Assembly: GCF_014779795.1 (NCBI RefSeq)
Contig: NZ_JACXZS010000001.1
Location: 186,001 to 250,000, forward strand
DNA length: 64,000 nucleotides
Source: Microbacterium helvum
Lineage (GTDB): Bacteria; Actinomycetota; Actinomycetes; Actinomycetales; Microbacteriaceae
Direction: 5' to 3'
The translations under genes were made by a program, and so were the position numbers. Positions 16,423 through 24,549 of the stretch are shown here, one piece after another (the stretch's first letter is position 1; every line of letters begins with the position of its first letter). The notes beneath the pieces are model-generated. The model was not told where the DNA came from, ran no database searches, and was given only the letters and a program-made list of their open reading frames with translations.

Positions 16423-17603
16423 TCCGCGCTCCTCTCGGCGGGGACCGGAGCGGGCAGCCGCACGCGCAGCGTCGTGCCGGCGCCGAGCAGGGACGACACA
16501 TCGAGATCGCCGCCGGCGAGGGCGACGCGGTCGCGCATGCCCTCCAGCCCGAATCCCGCCGCGGTCGCGGCGGGATCGAACCCGTGGCCGTCGTCGGCGA
16601 CGGTGAGCGCTGCGCCGCCGTCGGCGTCGGACGCGATCCGCACCTCGACGCGCGATGCCGCCGCGTGCTGCGCCGCGTTCGACAGCGCCTCCTGCAGGCA
16701 GCGCAGCAGCACGACCTGCCCCTCGCGGTCGAGGGCGGGCTCGCCGTCGACGACCAGCACGATCCCTGCGGCGGCATGCGCACGGAACCGCTCGATCAGA
16801 CGTTCCACGGCGGCGTCGAACGCCGGCTCGGCGGGAACCGCGGCGGTGCGGGCGACGAGCGCCCGCGCCTCGGCGAGCGCCTCGCGTGCCACCTGCTCGA
16901 CCGTCGCGATCGTCGCGTCGGCGGCATCCCGCTGCCCGTTCCTCGACTGCCGACCTGCGCGCTCCGCGAAGATCACGAGGCCCGCCAGGGTCTGGGCGAG
17001 GGTGTCGTGGATGTCGCGGGCGAGCCGCTCGCGCTCGGCCGAGGCGCCGCGCTCGCGGCTCAGCGCCTCGATCTGGCCCTGCGCCGCGGTGAGCTCCGCG
17101 AGCAGGCGCGCCCGCTCGTCGCCCCACGCCGCGATGCGCGTGACCCACAGGCCGAGTGCCGCAGAGAGCGCGAGCGAGAAGACCGCCGTCGTGGCACCCG
17201 CGACCGCGGAGTCGGCGTTCGCGCCGTACCCGATCCACACGCCGGCGAACAGACCCGCGGCGATCACGGCCGAACCCCACAGACCGCGACGGCGGGAATC
17301 GCCGATGATCCACACGACGGGGTAGGCGAGCGTCTGCAGGATCGCGACGAACGGTGCGGCGCCGGCACCCACCCCGACGGCCACGGTCGCCACGGCGAGC
17401 ATCGCCGGGTAGCGCCAGGCGTCGCGAGGCGGCTCCATCGCCGCGCGTCCGATCAGCAGGTAGCCGACGGCGAAGAGCGCGATCGCGCCGAGGGCGACCG
17501 CCATGCGCACCGCATCGACCGGCGGGAAGAACAGGGCGAGCGCGCCGGCGATCACGACCGACACCACCGTGACGACGACGTCCCATCCGCGCGTGCTCAG
17601 CAT
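16419..17603 (-). CDS. Histidine kinase (HisKA_3)
   Basis: 394-residue sensor kinase. About five to six transmembrane segments occupy residues 10-155 with no large extracellular domain, so it may sense the membrane or its ABC partner. A short coiled coil leads to the dimerisation domain with phospho-acceptor His199 in ERLARDIHDTLAQTL. The ATP-binding domain carries VADDGHGFDP and GFGLEGMRDRVALAGG. It is preceded by a good Shine-Dalgarno AGGAGA and overlaps the regulator gene by 4 nt. Typical NarL-type pair. Confidence 0.92.
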   Translation of the reverse strand: MLSTRGWDVVVTVVSVVIAGALALFFPPVDAVRMAVALGAIALFAVGYLLIGRAAMEPPRDAWRYPAMLAVATVAVGVGAGAAPFVAILQTLAYPVVWIIGDSRRRGLWGSAVIAAGLFAGVWIGYGANADSAVAGATTAVFSLALSAALGLWVTRIAAWGDERARLLAELTAAQGQIEALSRERGASAERERLARDIHDTLAQTLAGLVIFAERAGRQSRNGQRDAADATIATVEQVAREALAEARALVARTAAVPAEPAFDAAVERLIERFRAHAAAGIVLVVDGEPALDREGQVVLLRCLQEALSNAAQHAAASRVEVRIASDADGGAALTVADDGHGFDPAATAAGFGLEGMRDRVALAGGDLDVSSLLGAGTTLRVRLPAPVPAERSAE

Positions 17604-17622
17604 GAGTCTCCTGTGCGTCAGG

Positions 17623-18483
17623 CTACGCGCCGAGCCGCGTCCACCGGAACGTCGCCCGTGCCAGCACCGCGCCGACGACGAGCCACACCGCGAGCGCGAT
17701 CGCGACGCCGGCGAGGTTCCACTGGCCGTTCTGCTCCAGCGCGGCGTAGGAGTCGGGCAGGAAGGCGGCGCGCATGCCCTGTGCCATCCACTTGAGCGGG
17801 AAGAGGCCGGCGACGTTCTGCAGCCACTCCGGCAGCTGCCAGAACGTCAGGTAGACGCCCGACACGAACTGCAGGATCAGCGCGATCGGCACCACCACCG
17901 CCGTGGCGCTCTTGGCGCTGCGCGGCAGCGACGAGAGGGCGACGCCCAGAAGCGCCGAGGTGGCGATGCCGAGGACGAACACCCACGCGAACGTCAGCCA
18001 GGCGACGGCGTCCGTCGGCAGCGCGACGCGCAGCACCGTGCCCGCGAACACCAGCAGCAGCGCGGTCTGGATGACGCCGGTCACCGCGACCTGCCCGAAC
18101 TTGCCCGCGAAGTACCCGGCCGGCGAGAGCGGCGTTCCGCCGTAGCGCTTCAGCATGCCCTCCGAGCGCTCCACCGCGATATCGAGCGCGAGGTTCTGGA
18201 ACCCCGACAGCAGCATGCCCGACGCCAGCATGCCGGGCAGGAACACGGCCGCGACCGAGAGTGGCGGCATCCCCGGTCCTGGTTCGACGTCGCCCGACGC
18301 GCCGAACGCGACGGCGAACAGGCCCAGCATGAACACCGGGAACAGGAACGTGAAGAACATCGTGTCGCCCGCGCGCACGTACTGCAGCAGCTCGAAACCG
18401 GCCTGACGGACACCGACGGCGAGGAGGCCGCGACGCGGAGCACGGGCGCGACGCGAGGGCGCCACGGCGGCGGCGGTGCTCAT
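17623..18483 (-). CDS. ABC-2 type exporter permease
   Basis: 286-residue permease with six hydrophobic segments of the ABC-2 class used for drug or lipid export. The start [10 protein letters not shown] was chosen because its ATG overlaps the stop of the ATPase gene by 4 nt; an Arg-rich cytosolic stretch (RRARAPRRG) precedes the first membrane helix. It is followed 19 nt later by the kinase gene. Substrate cannot be read from sequence; neighbouring two-component genes suggest antibiotic or bacteriocin resistance. Confidence 0.9.
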   Translation of the reverse strand: MSTAAAVAPSRRARAPRRGLLAVGVRQAGFELLQYVRAGDTMFFTFLFPVFMLGLFAVAFGASGDVEPGPGMPPLSVAAVFLPGMLASGMLLSGFQNLALDIAVERSEGMLKRYGGTPLSPAGYFAGKFGQVAVTGVIQTALLLVFAGTVLRVALPTDAVAWLTFAWVFVLGIATSALLGVALSSLPRSAKSATAVVVPIALILQFVSGVYLTFWQLPEWLQNVAGLFPLKWMAQGMRAAFLPDSYAALEQNGQWNLAGVAIALAVWLVVGAVLARATFRWTRLGA

Positions 18484-19388
18484 CGCACTGCTCCTTCCGT
18501 TTCCGTGACGACGGGGCTGGCGGCGATGTCGTCGGCAGCCTCGCCGGCCGCATCGCCCACGAGGTCGAGATAGATGTCCTCCAGGCGGGGCCTCACGATC
18601 TCGATCTCGTCGGGCGAACCGCCCAGGCGCTGCGCGACCGAGTCCGCGAGGGCGAACGGGTGGCGCGTGCGCTCCTCGCGCGTCCGGCCGCCCTCGTGCC
18701 ACCGTACGATCGGCAGGTGCGCCTCGGGACCGCCGAAACCCGATACCGGGCCGATCGCCCTGAGCCGACCCGCGGCGATCACCGCGACCCGATCGGCGAG
18801 CTGTGCGGCCTCGTCGAGCTGGTGAGTGGTGAGAAGGATCGTGGTGCCGCAGTCCTTCAGGCACCGGATGAGGTCCCAGAACTCCCGTCGCGCGTGCGGG
18901 TCGAACCCGGTGGTGGGCTCGTCGAGGAACAGCAGCTCGGGTTGCCCGACGATGCCGAGGGCGACGTCGACCCGCCGCTGCAGGCCGCCCGACAGCTTCG
19001 CCATCCGCCGACGCGCGTGCGGGGCGAGGCCGACCGCGGCGATCAGCTCGTCAGCGTCGCGCGGATGCGGGAAGAGGCCGGCGAACTGCCTGATCAGTTC
19101 GCGCACCGTGAGCGGACCGGTGCGACCCGTCGACTGGGCCACGACGCCGACACGCCCTCGAAGGGCGGTGTCGGCCGTCTCGGGGTCGGCGCCGAGCACC
19201 TCGACAGTCCCCCCGGTGCGTCGCCGGAACCCCGCGAGGATCTCGACCGTCGTGGACTTGCCCGCCCCGTTGGGCCCGAGCAGGGCCAGCGTCTCGCCGC
19301 GGGCGATGTCGAACGACACTCCGTCCACGACCGTCCGGTCGCCATACGTCTTGTGCAGGCCCTCGACCCGCACCGCTTGTGTGTCCAT
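18480..19388 (-). CDS. ABC exporter ATPase (DrrA-like)
   Basis: 302-residue ATPase. Walker [10 protein letters not shown] near residue 38, signature [14 protein letters not shown], Walker [14 protein letters not shown] and the switch His in [10 protein letters not shown] are intact. The 80-residue C-terminal extension after [10 protein letters not shown] is typical of exporters of the DrrA/CcmA type. First gene of the exporter/two-component operon. The region upstream (19389-19602) is shared with the divergent aminotransferase gene and contains two strong palindromes. Confidence 0.93.
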   Translation of the reverse strand: MDTQAVRVEGLHKTYGDRTVVDGVSFDIARGETLALLGPNGAGKSTTVEILAGFRRRTGGTVEVLGADPETADTALRGRVGVVAQSTGRTGPLTVRELIRQFAGLFPHPRDADELIAAVGLAPHARRRMAKLSGGLQRRVDVALGIVGQPELLFLDEPTTGFDPHARREFWDLIRCLKDCGTTILLTTHQLDEAAQLADRVAVIAAGRLRAIGPVSGFGGPEAHLPIVRWHEGGRTREERTRHPFALADSVAQRLGGSPDEIEIVRPRLEDIYLDLVGDAAGEAADDIAASPVVTETEGAVR

Positions 19389-19456
19389 GCCTCCAGCGTC
19401 GCGAGGGAGGGATTCCGCTCCCAGCCGTCATCCGCAGGACCGGGCATCCCCCATCC

Positions 19457-19475
19457 GGTGGATGCGGCATCCACC
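19457..19475. promoter_or_regulatory. Perfect 19-nt palindrome in divergent promoter region
   Basis: Two 9-nt arms (GGTGGATGC and its complement) around one central base, in the intergenic region between the ABC ATPase and the aminotransferase genes. It contains the GGATGC word common in the window. It could be an operator or the base of an RNA hairpin. Confidence 0.5.
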
Positions 19476-19483
19476 TCTTCGAA

Positions 19484-19530
19484 CGTTCCTGGGGATAAGG
19501 ACATGCGAACCGTCCTTATCCCCAGGAACG
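19484..19530. promoter_or_regulatory. 19-bp perfect inverted repeat, 9-nt loop
   Basis: Arms 19484-19502 and 19512-19530 match perfectly over 19 bp (arm reads CGTTCCTGGGGATAAGGAC) with the 9-nt spacer ATGCGAACC. It lies in the 214-bp gap between two divergently transcribed genes, so a terminator role is not expected. Possible roles: operator for a dimeric regulator, a 5' UTR hairpin, or a relic of a small mobile element. I see no second copy in the window. Confidence 0.6.
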
Positions 19531-19590
19531 ACCGACACTCATCGGTCCAGAGAATCCGGATCGGCGCCTGACCCGCGCCCGCGCGCCGAC

Positions 19591-19596
19591 TACGCT
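19591..19596 (+). promoter_or_regulatory. Leaderless -10 box of aminotransferase gene
   Basis: TACGCT exactly 6 nt before the GTG at 19603; this supports the GTG as start because no Shine-Dalgarno sequence is present. Confidence 0.5.
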
Positions 19597-19602
19597 CGAG
19601 GC

Positions 19603-20823
19603 GTGACCGAACGCGCACCGCTCTCCCGCAAGCCCAAGCTTTCCGACAAGCTCAGTGCCATCGCCGAGTCCGCGACCCTGAAGGTCGATGCCAAGGCGAA
19701 GGCGCTGCAGGCCGCCGGCCGCCCCGTCATCTCGTATGCCGCCGGCGAGCCCGACTTCGCAACGCCCCAGTTCATCGTGGATGCCGCCGCCGAGGCGCTG
19801 CAGAACCCGGCGAACTTCCGCTACACCCCCGCCGCGGGCCTTCCCGCGCTGCGCGAGGCGATCGCGGCCAAGACGCTGCGCGACTCGGGGCTGGAGATCG
19901 ACCCCTCGCAGGTCATCGTCACCAACGGCGGCAAGCAGGCCGTGTACCAGGCCTTCCAGACCGTGGTGAACCCGGGTGACGAGGTGCTGCTGCCTGCGCC
20001 GTACTGGACGACCTACCCCGAGGCGATCGCGCTGGCCGACGGCACGCCCGTCGAGGTCTTCGCCGGCGCCGACCAGGACTACAAGGTCACCGTCGAGCAG
20101 CTCGAGGCCGCCCGCACCGACCGCACGGTCGCCCTCGTGTTCGTCTCGCCTTCGAACCCGACGGGCTCCGTCTACACGCTCGAGGAGACCAAGGCGATCG
20201 GCGAGTGGGCCGTCGAGCACGGCATCTGGATCATCTCGGACGAGATCTACCAGAACCTCGTCTACGAAGGGACCAAGGCCGTCTCGATCGTCGAGGCCGT
20301 GCCTGCCGCGGCCGACCAGACCATCCTCGTCAACGGCGTCGCGAAGACCTACGCGATGACCGGCTGGCGCCTGGGCTGGATGCTCGGCCCCAAGGACGCC
20401 ATCAAGATCGCCGGCAACCTGCAGTCGCACCTGTGCTCGAACGTCAACAACATCGCGCAGCGCGCGGCGCTCGCGGCGCTCACCGGCCCGCAGGACGAGG
20501 TCGAGCAGATGCGCCAGGCCTTCGACCGCCGCCGTCGCACGATCGTCGCCGAGCTGTCGAAGATCGACGGCGTCGAGGTGCCCACGCCGCTCGGCGCGTT
20601 CTATGCGTACCCCGACGTGCGCGGCCTGCTCGGCCGGGAGTGGGCGGGCGTCACCCCGACGACCTCGCTCGAGCTCGCCGACCTGATCCTCGAGAAGGCC
20701 GAGGTCGCGGTCGTCCCGGGCGAGGCCTTCGGCCCGTCCGGCTACCTGCGCCTGTCGTACGCCCTCGGCGACGACGCGCTCCTGGAGGGCGTGCAGCGCC
20801 TGCAGCGCCTGTTCGCCTCCTGA
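19603..20823 (+). CDS. aspC: PLP-dependent aminotransferase (aspartate-type, class I)
   Basis: 406-residue fold-type I aminotransferase of subgroup I-gamma (AspAT-like). Visible: SYAAGEPDF at the N-terminal substrate region, [10 protein letters not shown], the [10 protein letters not shown] segment with the PLP-binding Asn, and the Schiff-base lysine in [14 protein letters not shown]; the C-terminal arginine is in GYLRLSYA. It should interconvert aspartate and oxaloacetate, possibly also prephenate. GTG start, chosen because of the TACGCT box 6 nt upstream; the long open frame upstream is antisense to the ABC gene. A strong terminator follows. Confidence 0.92.
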   Translation: MTERAPLSRKPKLSDKLSAIAESATLKVDAKAKALQAAGRPVISYAAGEPDFATPQFIVDAAAEALQNPANFRYTPAAGLPALREAIAAKTLRDSGLEIDPSQVIVTNGGKQAVYQAFQTVVNPGDEVLLPAPYWTTYPEAIALADGTPVEVFAGADQDYKVTVEQLEAARTDRTVALVFVSPSNPTGSVYTLEETKAIGEWAVEHGIWIISDEIYQNLVYEGTKAVSIVEAVPAAADQTILVNGVAKTYAMTGWRLGWMLGPKDAIKIAGNLQSHLCSNVNNIAQRAALAALTGPQDEVEQMRQAFDRRRRTIVAELSKIDGVEVPTPLGAFYAYPDVRGLLGREWAGVTPTTSLELADLILEKAEVAVVPGEAFGPSGYLRLSYALGDDALLEGVQRLQRLFAS

Positions 20824-20840
20824 CGCGCGACCCTTTCGGA

Positions 20841-20878
20841 ACGTGGATGCCTCGGCCCGAGGCATCCACGTCTCTCTT
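20841..20878. terminator. Bidirectional terminator between aspC and murB
   Basis: 15-bp stem (20841-20871; arm ACGTGGATGCCTCGG) with a one-base centre followed by TCTCTCTTT, between two convergent genes. The stem contains GGATGCC, as in five other hairpins here. Confidence 0.8.
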
Positions 20879-20888
20879 TGTGCGGGGA

Positions 20889-22025
20889 CTACAGCTCGAC
20901 GTTCACCAGGACGGGCTCGGGCTGCAGGATCAGACCGAACTCGGACTGCACGCGCCCCTGGATGAACCGGGCGAGCTCGGCGAGCTCGGCGGCGGTGGCG
21001 TTGCCGCGGTTGGTGAGCGCCAGCGCGTGCTTCGTCGACAGACCGGCCCGCGACCGCGGCAGCTTGAAGCCCTTGCGGACGCCGGCGTGCTCGATGAGCC
21101 AGCCGGCGCTGACCTTGACGTCGGACTCGACGGGCTGGGGCGCGGGCACGTAGCCGTCGAAGCTCTCCAGGGGGATCACGAGCACCGGGTCGAGATCGGG
21201 GTGCACCGGCCAGCGCGGGCATTCGTCCGGCAGCGTGCGGGCGAAGGATGCCGACACGACGGCGTTCTGGAAGAACGATCCGGCGCTGTACGTGTCGGGG
21301 TCGTCCGCGTCGAGCACCATGCCCTTGCTGCGGCGGGTCTCGAGGATGCGGTCACGCACCCACGCGAGGGTGACCTCGTCGTCGGGTCCGAGCCGCAGCG
21401 CCGTGCGCAGCTGGTCGCCCGCGATGCGGCGGGCACCCGACCCTACCTCGGGCAGGTCGAGCGTGACCGAGAGGATCACCGCACGCCGCGCCGGCACCGA
21501 GCCGTAGTGCTGCTTGAGCACAGAGGTGCGGAACCCCAGGCCGAGCTCGGGCGCCGGCACCCGCGACACGTCGCCGGTGGACTCGTCGAGCAGCTCCACT
21601 TCGCTGAGCGTCTGCACGATCTCCTGGCCGTACGCGCCGATGTTCTGCACCGGCGCGGCACCCACGGTCCCGGGGATTCCCGACATCGCCTCGATGCCGC
21701 CGAGTCCCTCCGCGACCGCGTACGCGACGACCGCGTCCCAGTCGTGGCCGGCCTGCACGCGGAGGCGGGCACGGCCGGGGATGGGCGACGGCATCCGTTC
21801 GATGCCGTTCGTGAGCACCCGCACGACGGTCCCCTCGAACGGGTCGTCGCCGACGAAGAGGTTGGAGCCGCCACCGAGCACGAGCCACTCGTCGCCGGAC
21901 GCCCACACGTCACGCAGGGCGGCGACGAGCTCGTCGGTCGTGTGCGCGTCGATCATGCGCTCGGGCACGCCGCCGGTGCGCAGCGTCGTGAGCCGCGACA
22001 GCGGGATGGGTTCAACGTCGGGCAT
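20889..22025 (-). CDS. murB: UDP-N-acetylenolpyruvoylglucosamine reductase MurB
   Basis: 378-residue FAD enzyme that reduces UDP-GlcNAc-enolpyruvate to UDP-MurNAc in peptidoglycan synthesis. FAD-binding motifs LGGGSNLFV and GIEAMSGIPGTVGAAPVQNIGAYGQE are visible. The catalytic Ser is in AGSFFQN, and the C-terminal Glu in FGLILQPEPVLV. Length fits the longer actinobacterial form. It follows the two dehydratase genes by 3 nt, an arrangement typical of the Microbacteriaceae as far as I recall. Cytoplasmic and essential in general. Confidence 0.95.
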   Translation of the reverse strand: MPDVEPIPLSRLTTLRTGGVPERMIDAHTTDELVAALRDVWASGDEWLVLGGGSNLFVGDDPFEGTVVRVLTNGIERMPSPIPGRARLRVQAGHDWDAVVAYAVAEGLGGIEAMSGIPGTVGAAPVQNIGAYGQEIVQTLSEVELLDESTGDVSRVPAPELGLGFRTSVLKQHYGSVPARRAVILSVTLDLPEVGSGARRIAGDQLRTALRLGPDDEVTLAWVRDRILETRRSKGMVLDADDPDTYSAGSFFQNAVVSASFARTLPDECPRWPVHPDLDPVLVIPLESFDGYVPAPQPVESDVKVSAGWLIEHAGVRKGFKLPRSRAGLSTKHALALTNRGNATAAELAELARFIQGRVQSEFGLILQPEPVLVNVEL

Positions 22026-22028
22026 GCG

Positions 22029-22448
22029 TCAGCTGGTCCGGACGCGCACCTGCGCCTTGACGAGCACCGTCGTGCCGTCGAACGACACGGTGAGGTCGAT
22101 GCGCGCGGAGTCGTCGTCGACGGCGCCGACCTTGGCCACGACCGTGACGTCAGCACCCGTCTCGGGGTCGACGACGACGGGCTTGGTGAATCGCACCCCG
22201 TAGTCGAGGATGCGGCCGCTGTCGCCCTCGCCCCAGGAACGCAGCCAGGGCTCGATCGTCCCGATCGCGAGGCCCATCGTGAGCATGCCGTGCGCCAGCA
22301 CACCGGGAAGACCCACGGCGGCGGCGACGTCGTCACGGTAGTGGATCGGATTGAAGTCGCCGGACGCCCCGGCATAGCGCACCAGGGACTCTCGGGTGAG
22401 GTGGACGGTGCGCTCGGCGACGACGTCGCCCACGGTCAGGCCGCTCAT
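22029..22448 (-). CDS. MaoC-like hydratase/dehydratase (HadB-type)
   Basis: 139-residue hot-dog-fold protein. The hydratase-2 signature YAGASGDFNPIHYRDD carries the catalytic Asp and His, followed by VLAHGMLTMGLA. With the adjacent HadA-type partner it probably forms the heterodimeric (3R)-hydroxyacyl dehydratase, as in mycobacterial HadAB. It overlaps the partner gene by 4 nt and precedes murB. Substrate chain length cannot be told from sequence. Confidence 0.88.
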   Translation of the reverse strand: MSGLTVGDVVAERTVHLTRESLVRYAGASGDFNPIHYRDDVAAAVGLPGVLAHGMLTMGLAIGTIEPWLRSWGEGDSGRILDYGVRFTKPVVVDPETGADVTVVAKVGAVDDDSARIDLTVSFDGTTVLVKAQVRVRTS

Positions 22449-22894
22449 GCCTCGCCCTCCCCCACGAGCAGCACCGACGTCGTGGTGACGACGTGGTCTC
22501 CGGCGGCGTCGGTGATCTCGGACTCGCTCGTCACCATCGCAGCGGCGCCCATGGCGCGGATGCCGGTCACCGACAGCTTCGCCGTGAGTTCGTCGCCCGC
22601 GACGATCGGCCGCGAGTAGCGGAACTTCTGCTCGGCGTGCAGCACGTTCTTGAGCACGATGCCGGAGTCGGGCTCCGACAGCAGCTGCTGCAGCGTGGCA
22701 TCCGTCACGACGATCGCGAACGTCGGCGGCGCGACCACGTCGGCATAGCCGAGAGCCTGGGCGGCGGTGAGGTCGGTGTGCTGCGGGTCATCGGCGAAGA
22801 CGGCGCGCGCGAACTCGCGCACCTTCTCACGACCCACGAGGTAGGGGGTCGTCGGCGGGAAGTCGCGGCCGACGAGCTCGGGGTTCACTGGCAC
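22445..22894 (-). CDS. FAS1-type dehydratase N-domain protein (HadA-type)
   Basis: 149-residue hot-dog-fold protein of the UPF0336/HadA group. It lacks the catalytic Asp/His pair of its partner and probably binds the acyl chain. Motifs: TPYLVGREKVREFARAV at the N-terminus and LHAEQKFRYSRPIVAGD. The GTG start (VPVNPELVG) is favoured because TAGGAT lies exactly 6 nt upstream. First gene of hadA-hadB-murB. Confidence 0.88.
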   Translation of the reverse strand: MPVNPELVGRDFPPTTPYLVGREKVREFARAVFADDPQHTDLTAAQALGYADVVAPPTFAIVVTDATLQQLLSEPDSGIVLKNVLHAEQKFRYSRPIVAGDELTAKLSVTGIRAMGAAAMVTSESEITDAAGDHVVTTTSVLLVGEGEA

Positions 22895-22900
22895 CCTGCC

Positions 22901-22906
22901 ATCCTA
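22901..22906 (-). promoter_or_regulatory. Leaderless -10 box of hadA-hadB-murB
   Basis: TAGGAT on the minus strand ends 6 nt before the GTG of the HadA-type gene. Confidence 0.55.
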
Positions 22907-22937
22907 CCGAGCGCCCGCGCCGCCCCTCCGGCGAGGT

Positions 22938-23744
22938 TCAGGCCGGGCGACGGCGTCCTCGCCAGGCGCGCAGCCCCATCTGCACCGCGATGAACGCCAG
23001 GTACAGCGCGAACAGCACGTTGCCGACGAACGGGTCGATGAGCGTCGCGATCCAGGCGCCGAGCGCGGTCGTGGTGCAGGCCGCGACACCGACGACGGCC
23101 GCGGCCACGAGGTCGACGTTGCCGCGGCGGATGTTGCCGACCGTGCCCGAGATCGCCGCCGGGATCATCATGAGCAGCGATGTGCCCTTGGCGACGAGGT
23201 CACTGGTGCCGAACAGCACCATGAGCACCGGAACCACGATGATCCCGCCGCCGACGCCGATGAGACCCGAGAGGATGCCGGTCCCCACACCCACCACGAC
23301 CAGGGCGAGTCCGCTCCACCACGTGAGGATCAGCTCGGCGTCGCGCGACGGGATGACGAGGAACAGGCTCACGATCACCGCGGCGAGGAACCCGACGAAC
23401 GCCCACCTCAGCACGGTGAGCGACAGGCGCGGCAGCAGCCACGTCCCGATCTGCGCGCCGACGACCGCGCCGGCGGCGAGCAGCAGGGCGGGGATCCACG
23501 CGACCGACCCGGTCACCGCGTACGAGATCACCCCGACCGTCGCGGTCGGCACGATCGCCGCGAGAGAGGTTCCCGCCGCGAGCCTCTGATCGAAGTGCAG
23601 GAACAGCACGAGGAAGGGCACGATCACGGTGCCGCCGCCGACGCCGAACAGGCCCGACAGCACGCCCGCGACCAGGCCGATCCCGACGCAGGTCAGGAAG
23701 AAGCGCGCGTCACGTGGGCGGCGCTGCGTGCCGGAAGCGCTCAT
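22938..23744 (-). CDS. TauE/SafE-family membrane permease
   Basis: 268 residues with about eight hydrophobic segments and the duplicated glycine-rich signature of the TauE/SafE family (GLFGVGGGTVIVPFL in the first half, GLIGVGGGIIVVPVL in the second). Members export or import sulfite, sulfoacetate or other organic anions. The ATG overlaps the stop of the upstream DUF2510 gene by 4 nt. No sulfur-metabolism gene is nearby, so the substrate is open. Confidence 0.88.
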   Translation of the reverse strand: MSASGTQRRPRDARFFLTCVGIGLVAGVLSGLFGVGGGTVIVPFLVLFLHFDQRLAAGTSLAAIVPTATVGVISYAVTGSVAWIPALLLAAGAVVGAQIGTWLLPRLSLTVLRWAFVGFLAAVIVSLFLVIPSRDAELILTWWSGLALVVVGVGTGILSGLIGVGGGIIVVPVLMVLFGTSDLVAKGTSLLMMIPAAISGTVGNIRRGNVDLVAAAVVGVAACTTTALGAWIATLIDPFVGNVLFALYLAFIAVQMGLRAWRGRRRPA

Positions 23745-24460
23745 TCGTCTTCGTACGAGAGGTAGTCGATCGCCCAGGCGCCGTCGGACTCCACCACCGT
23801 GTAGTGCACGACCGCCGCGCCCTGCGACGGATCGGCGGGCTCGCCGTTCTCATCGACGAGGAGCGTGTACGTCTCGTTCGTCGTGATCTCGATGCCCTCG
23901 TCGGTCGTGTCGATCGCGGTGACGGCGAGCGTGTAATCGTCGAACGTGTCGTCGAAGGCGGCGGCGTCGCTCTGGAACCCTTCGCAGTCCGTGTAGTCAC
24001 TGAGCTCGCGGAACTCCTCGGTCGTGGCCGAGACGAGCTCGTCGCAGTCGCCGGTCTGCCACGCGTGGTCGTACGTCTGGACCGCGGTGACGGCGGCCTT
24101 CTCGTCGTCCGTCTGTGCGCCGCCCGGCGCCGAGAGGTTGAGGATCAGCAGCGGCACGAGCACCGCCACGGCGATGACGATGCCGAGCAGCACGACACCG
24201 AGCACGACCCACACGATCCAGAGCTTCGACCTGCGCGGCTCGGTGGCAGCGGTGAACGCACCGCCCGCCGGCGCGCCCGGGTAGACCGCCGGAGCATACG
24301 CCGGCTCGGCGACCGGCTGGGCGGCGACGATCTGGGCCTCGGTCGGGGCCGGCGACGGCTCCGGATCGGGCTGCGCGACGTGCTCGGTCCACTGGGCGCC
24401 GTCCCACCAGCGCAGCGCGCCGTGTCCGTCGTCGTACCAGCCGGGAGGAGTCGTCGTCAT
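23741..24460 (-). CDS. DUF2510 membrane-anchored protein
   Basis: 239 residues. The N-terminus is a DUF2510 motif (PPGWYDDG...LRWWDGAQWTEH), a short Trp-rich module common in actinobacterial membrane proteins. A Pro/Ala linker and one transmembrane helix follow (about residues 95-120). The external C-terminal domain of about 115 residues is acidic and resembles small DUF4878/lumazine-type folds (DYLSYEDE end). The ATG at 24460 was chosen over an upstream TTG because TAGGGT lies 6 nt before it. Function unknown; it overlaps the TauE-like gene. Confidence 0.8.
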   Translation of the reverse strand: MTTTPPGWYDDGHGALRWWDGAQWTEHVAQPDPEPSPAPTEAQIVAAQPVAEPAYAPAVYPGAPAGGAFTAATEPRRSKLWIVWVVLGVVLLGIVIAVAVLVPLLILNLSAPGGAQTDDEKAAVTAVQTYDHAWQTGDCDELVSATTEEFRELSDYTDCEGFQSDAAAFDDTFDDYTLAVTAIDTTDEGIEITTNETYTLLVDENGEPADPSQGAAVVHYTVVESDGAWAIDYLSYEDE

Positions 24461-24466
24461 CCTCAA

Positions 24467-24472
24467 ACCCTA
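24467..24472 (-). promoter_or_regulatory. Leaderless -10 box of DUF2510 gene
   Basis: TAGGGT on the minus strand, 6 nt before the ATG at 24460; decides between two candidate starts. Confidence 0.5.
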
Positions 24473-24491
24473 TCCCCGCAGGTGGACGGGA

Positions 24492-24531
24492 ATGGATGCC
24501 GCAAGCCGCGGCCCGGGGAGCGCCCGGGCCG
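24492..24531 (-). terminator. Terminator after the copper P-ATPase gene
   Basis: Outer stem ATGGATGCCGC with its complement, enclosing a second stem GCGGCCCGGG with its complement. It lies between the stop of the P-ATPase and the DUF2510 promoter. No T-run is present. Stem built on GGATGCC. Confidence 0.7.
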
Positions 24532-24549
24532 CGGCATCCATCGCTCCGA

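Noticed and set aside
19484..19530. DnaA-box cluster or mobile-element end
   Set aside because: TTATCCCC occurs once in each arm only and there is no origin gene; no transposase or target-site repeat is visible.
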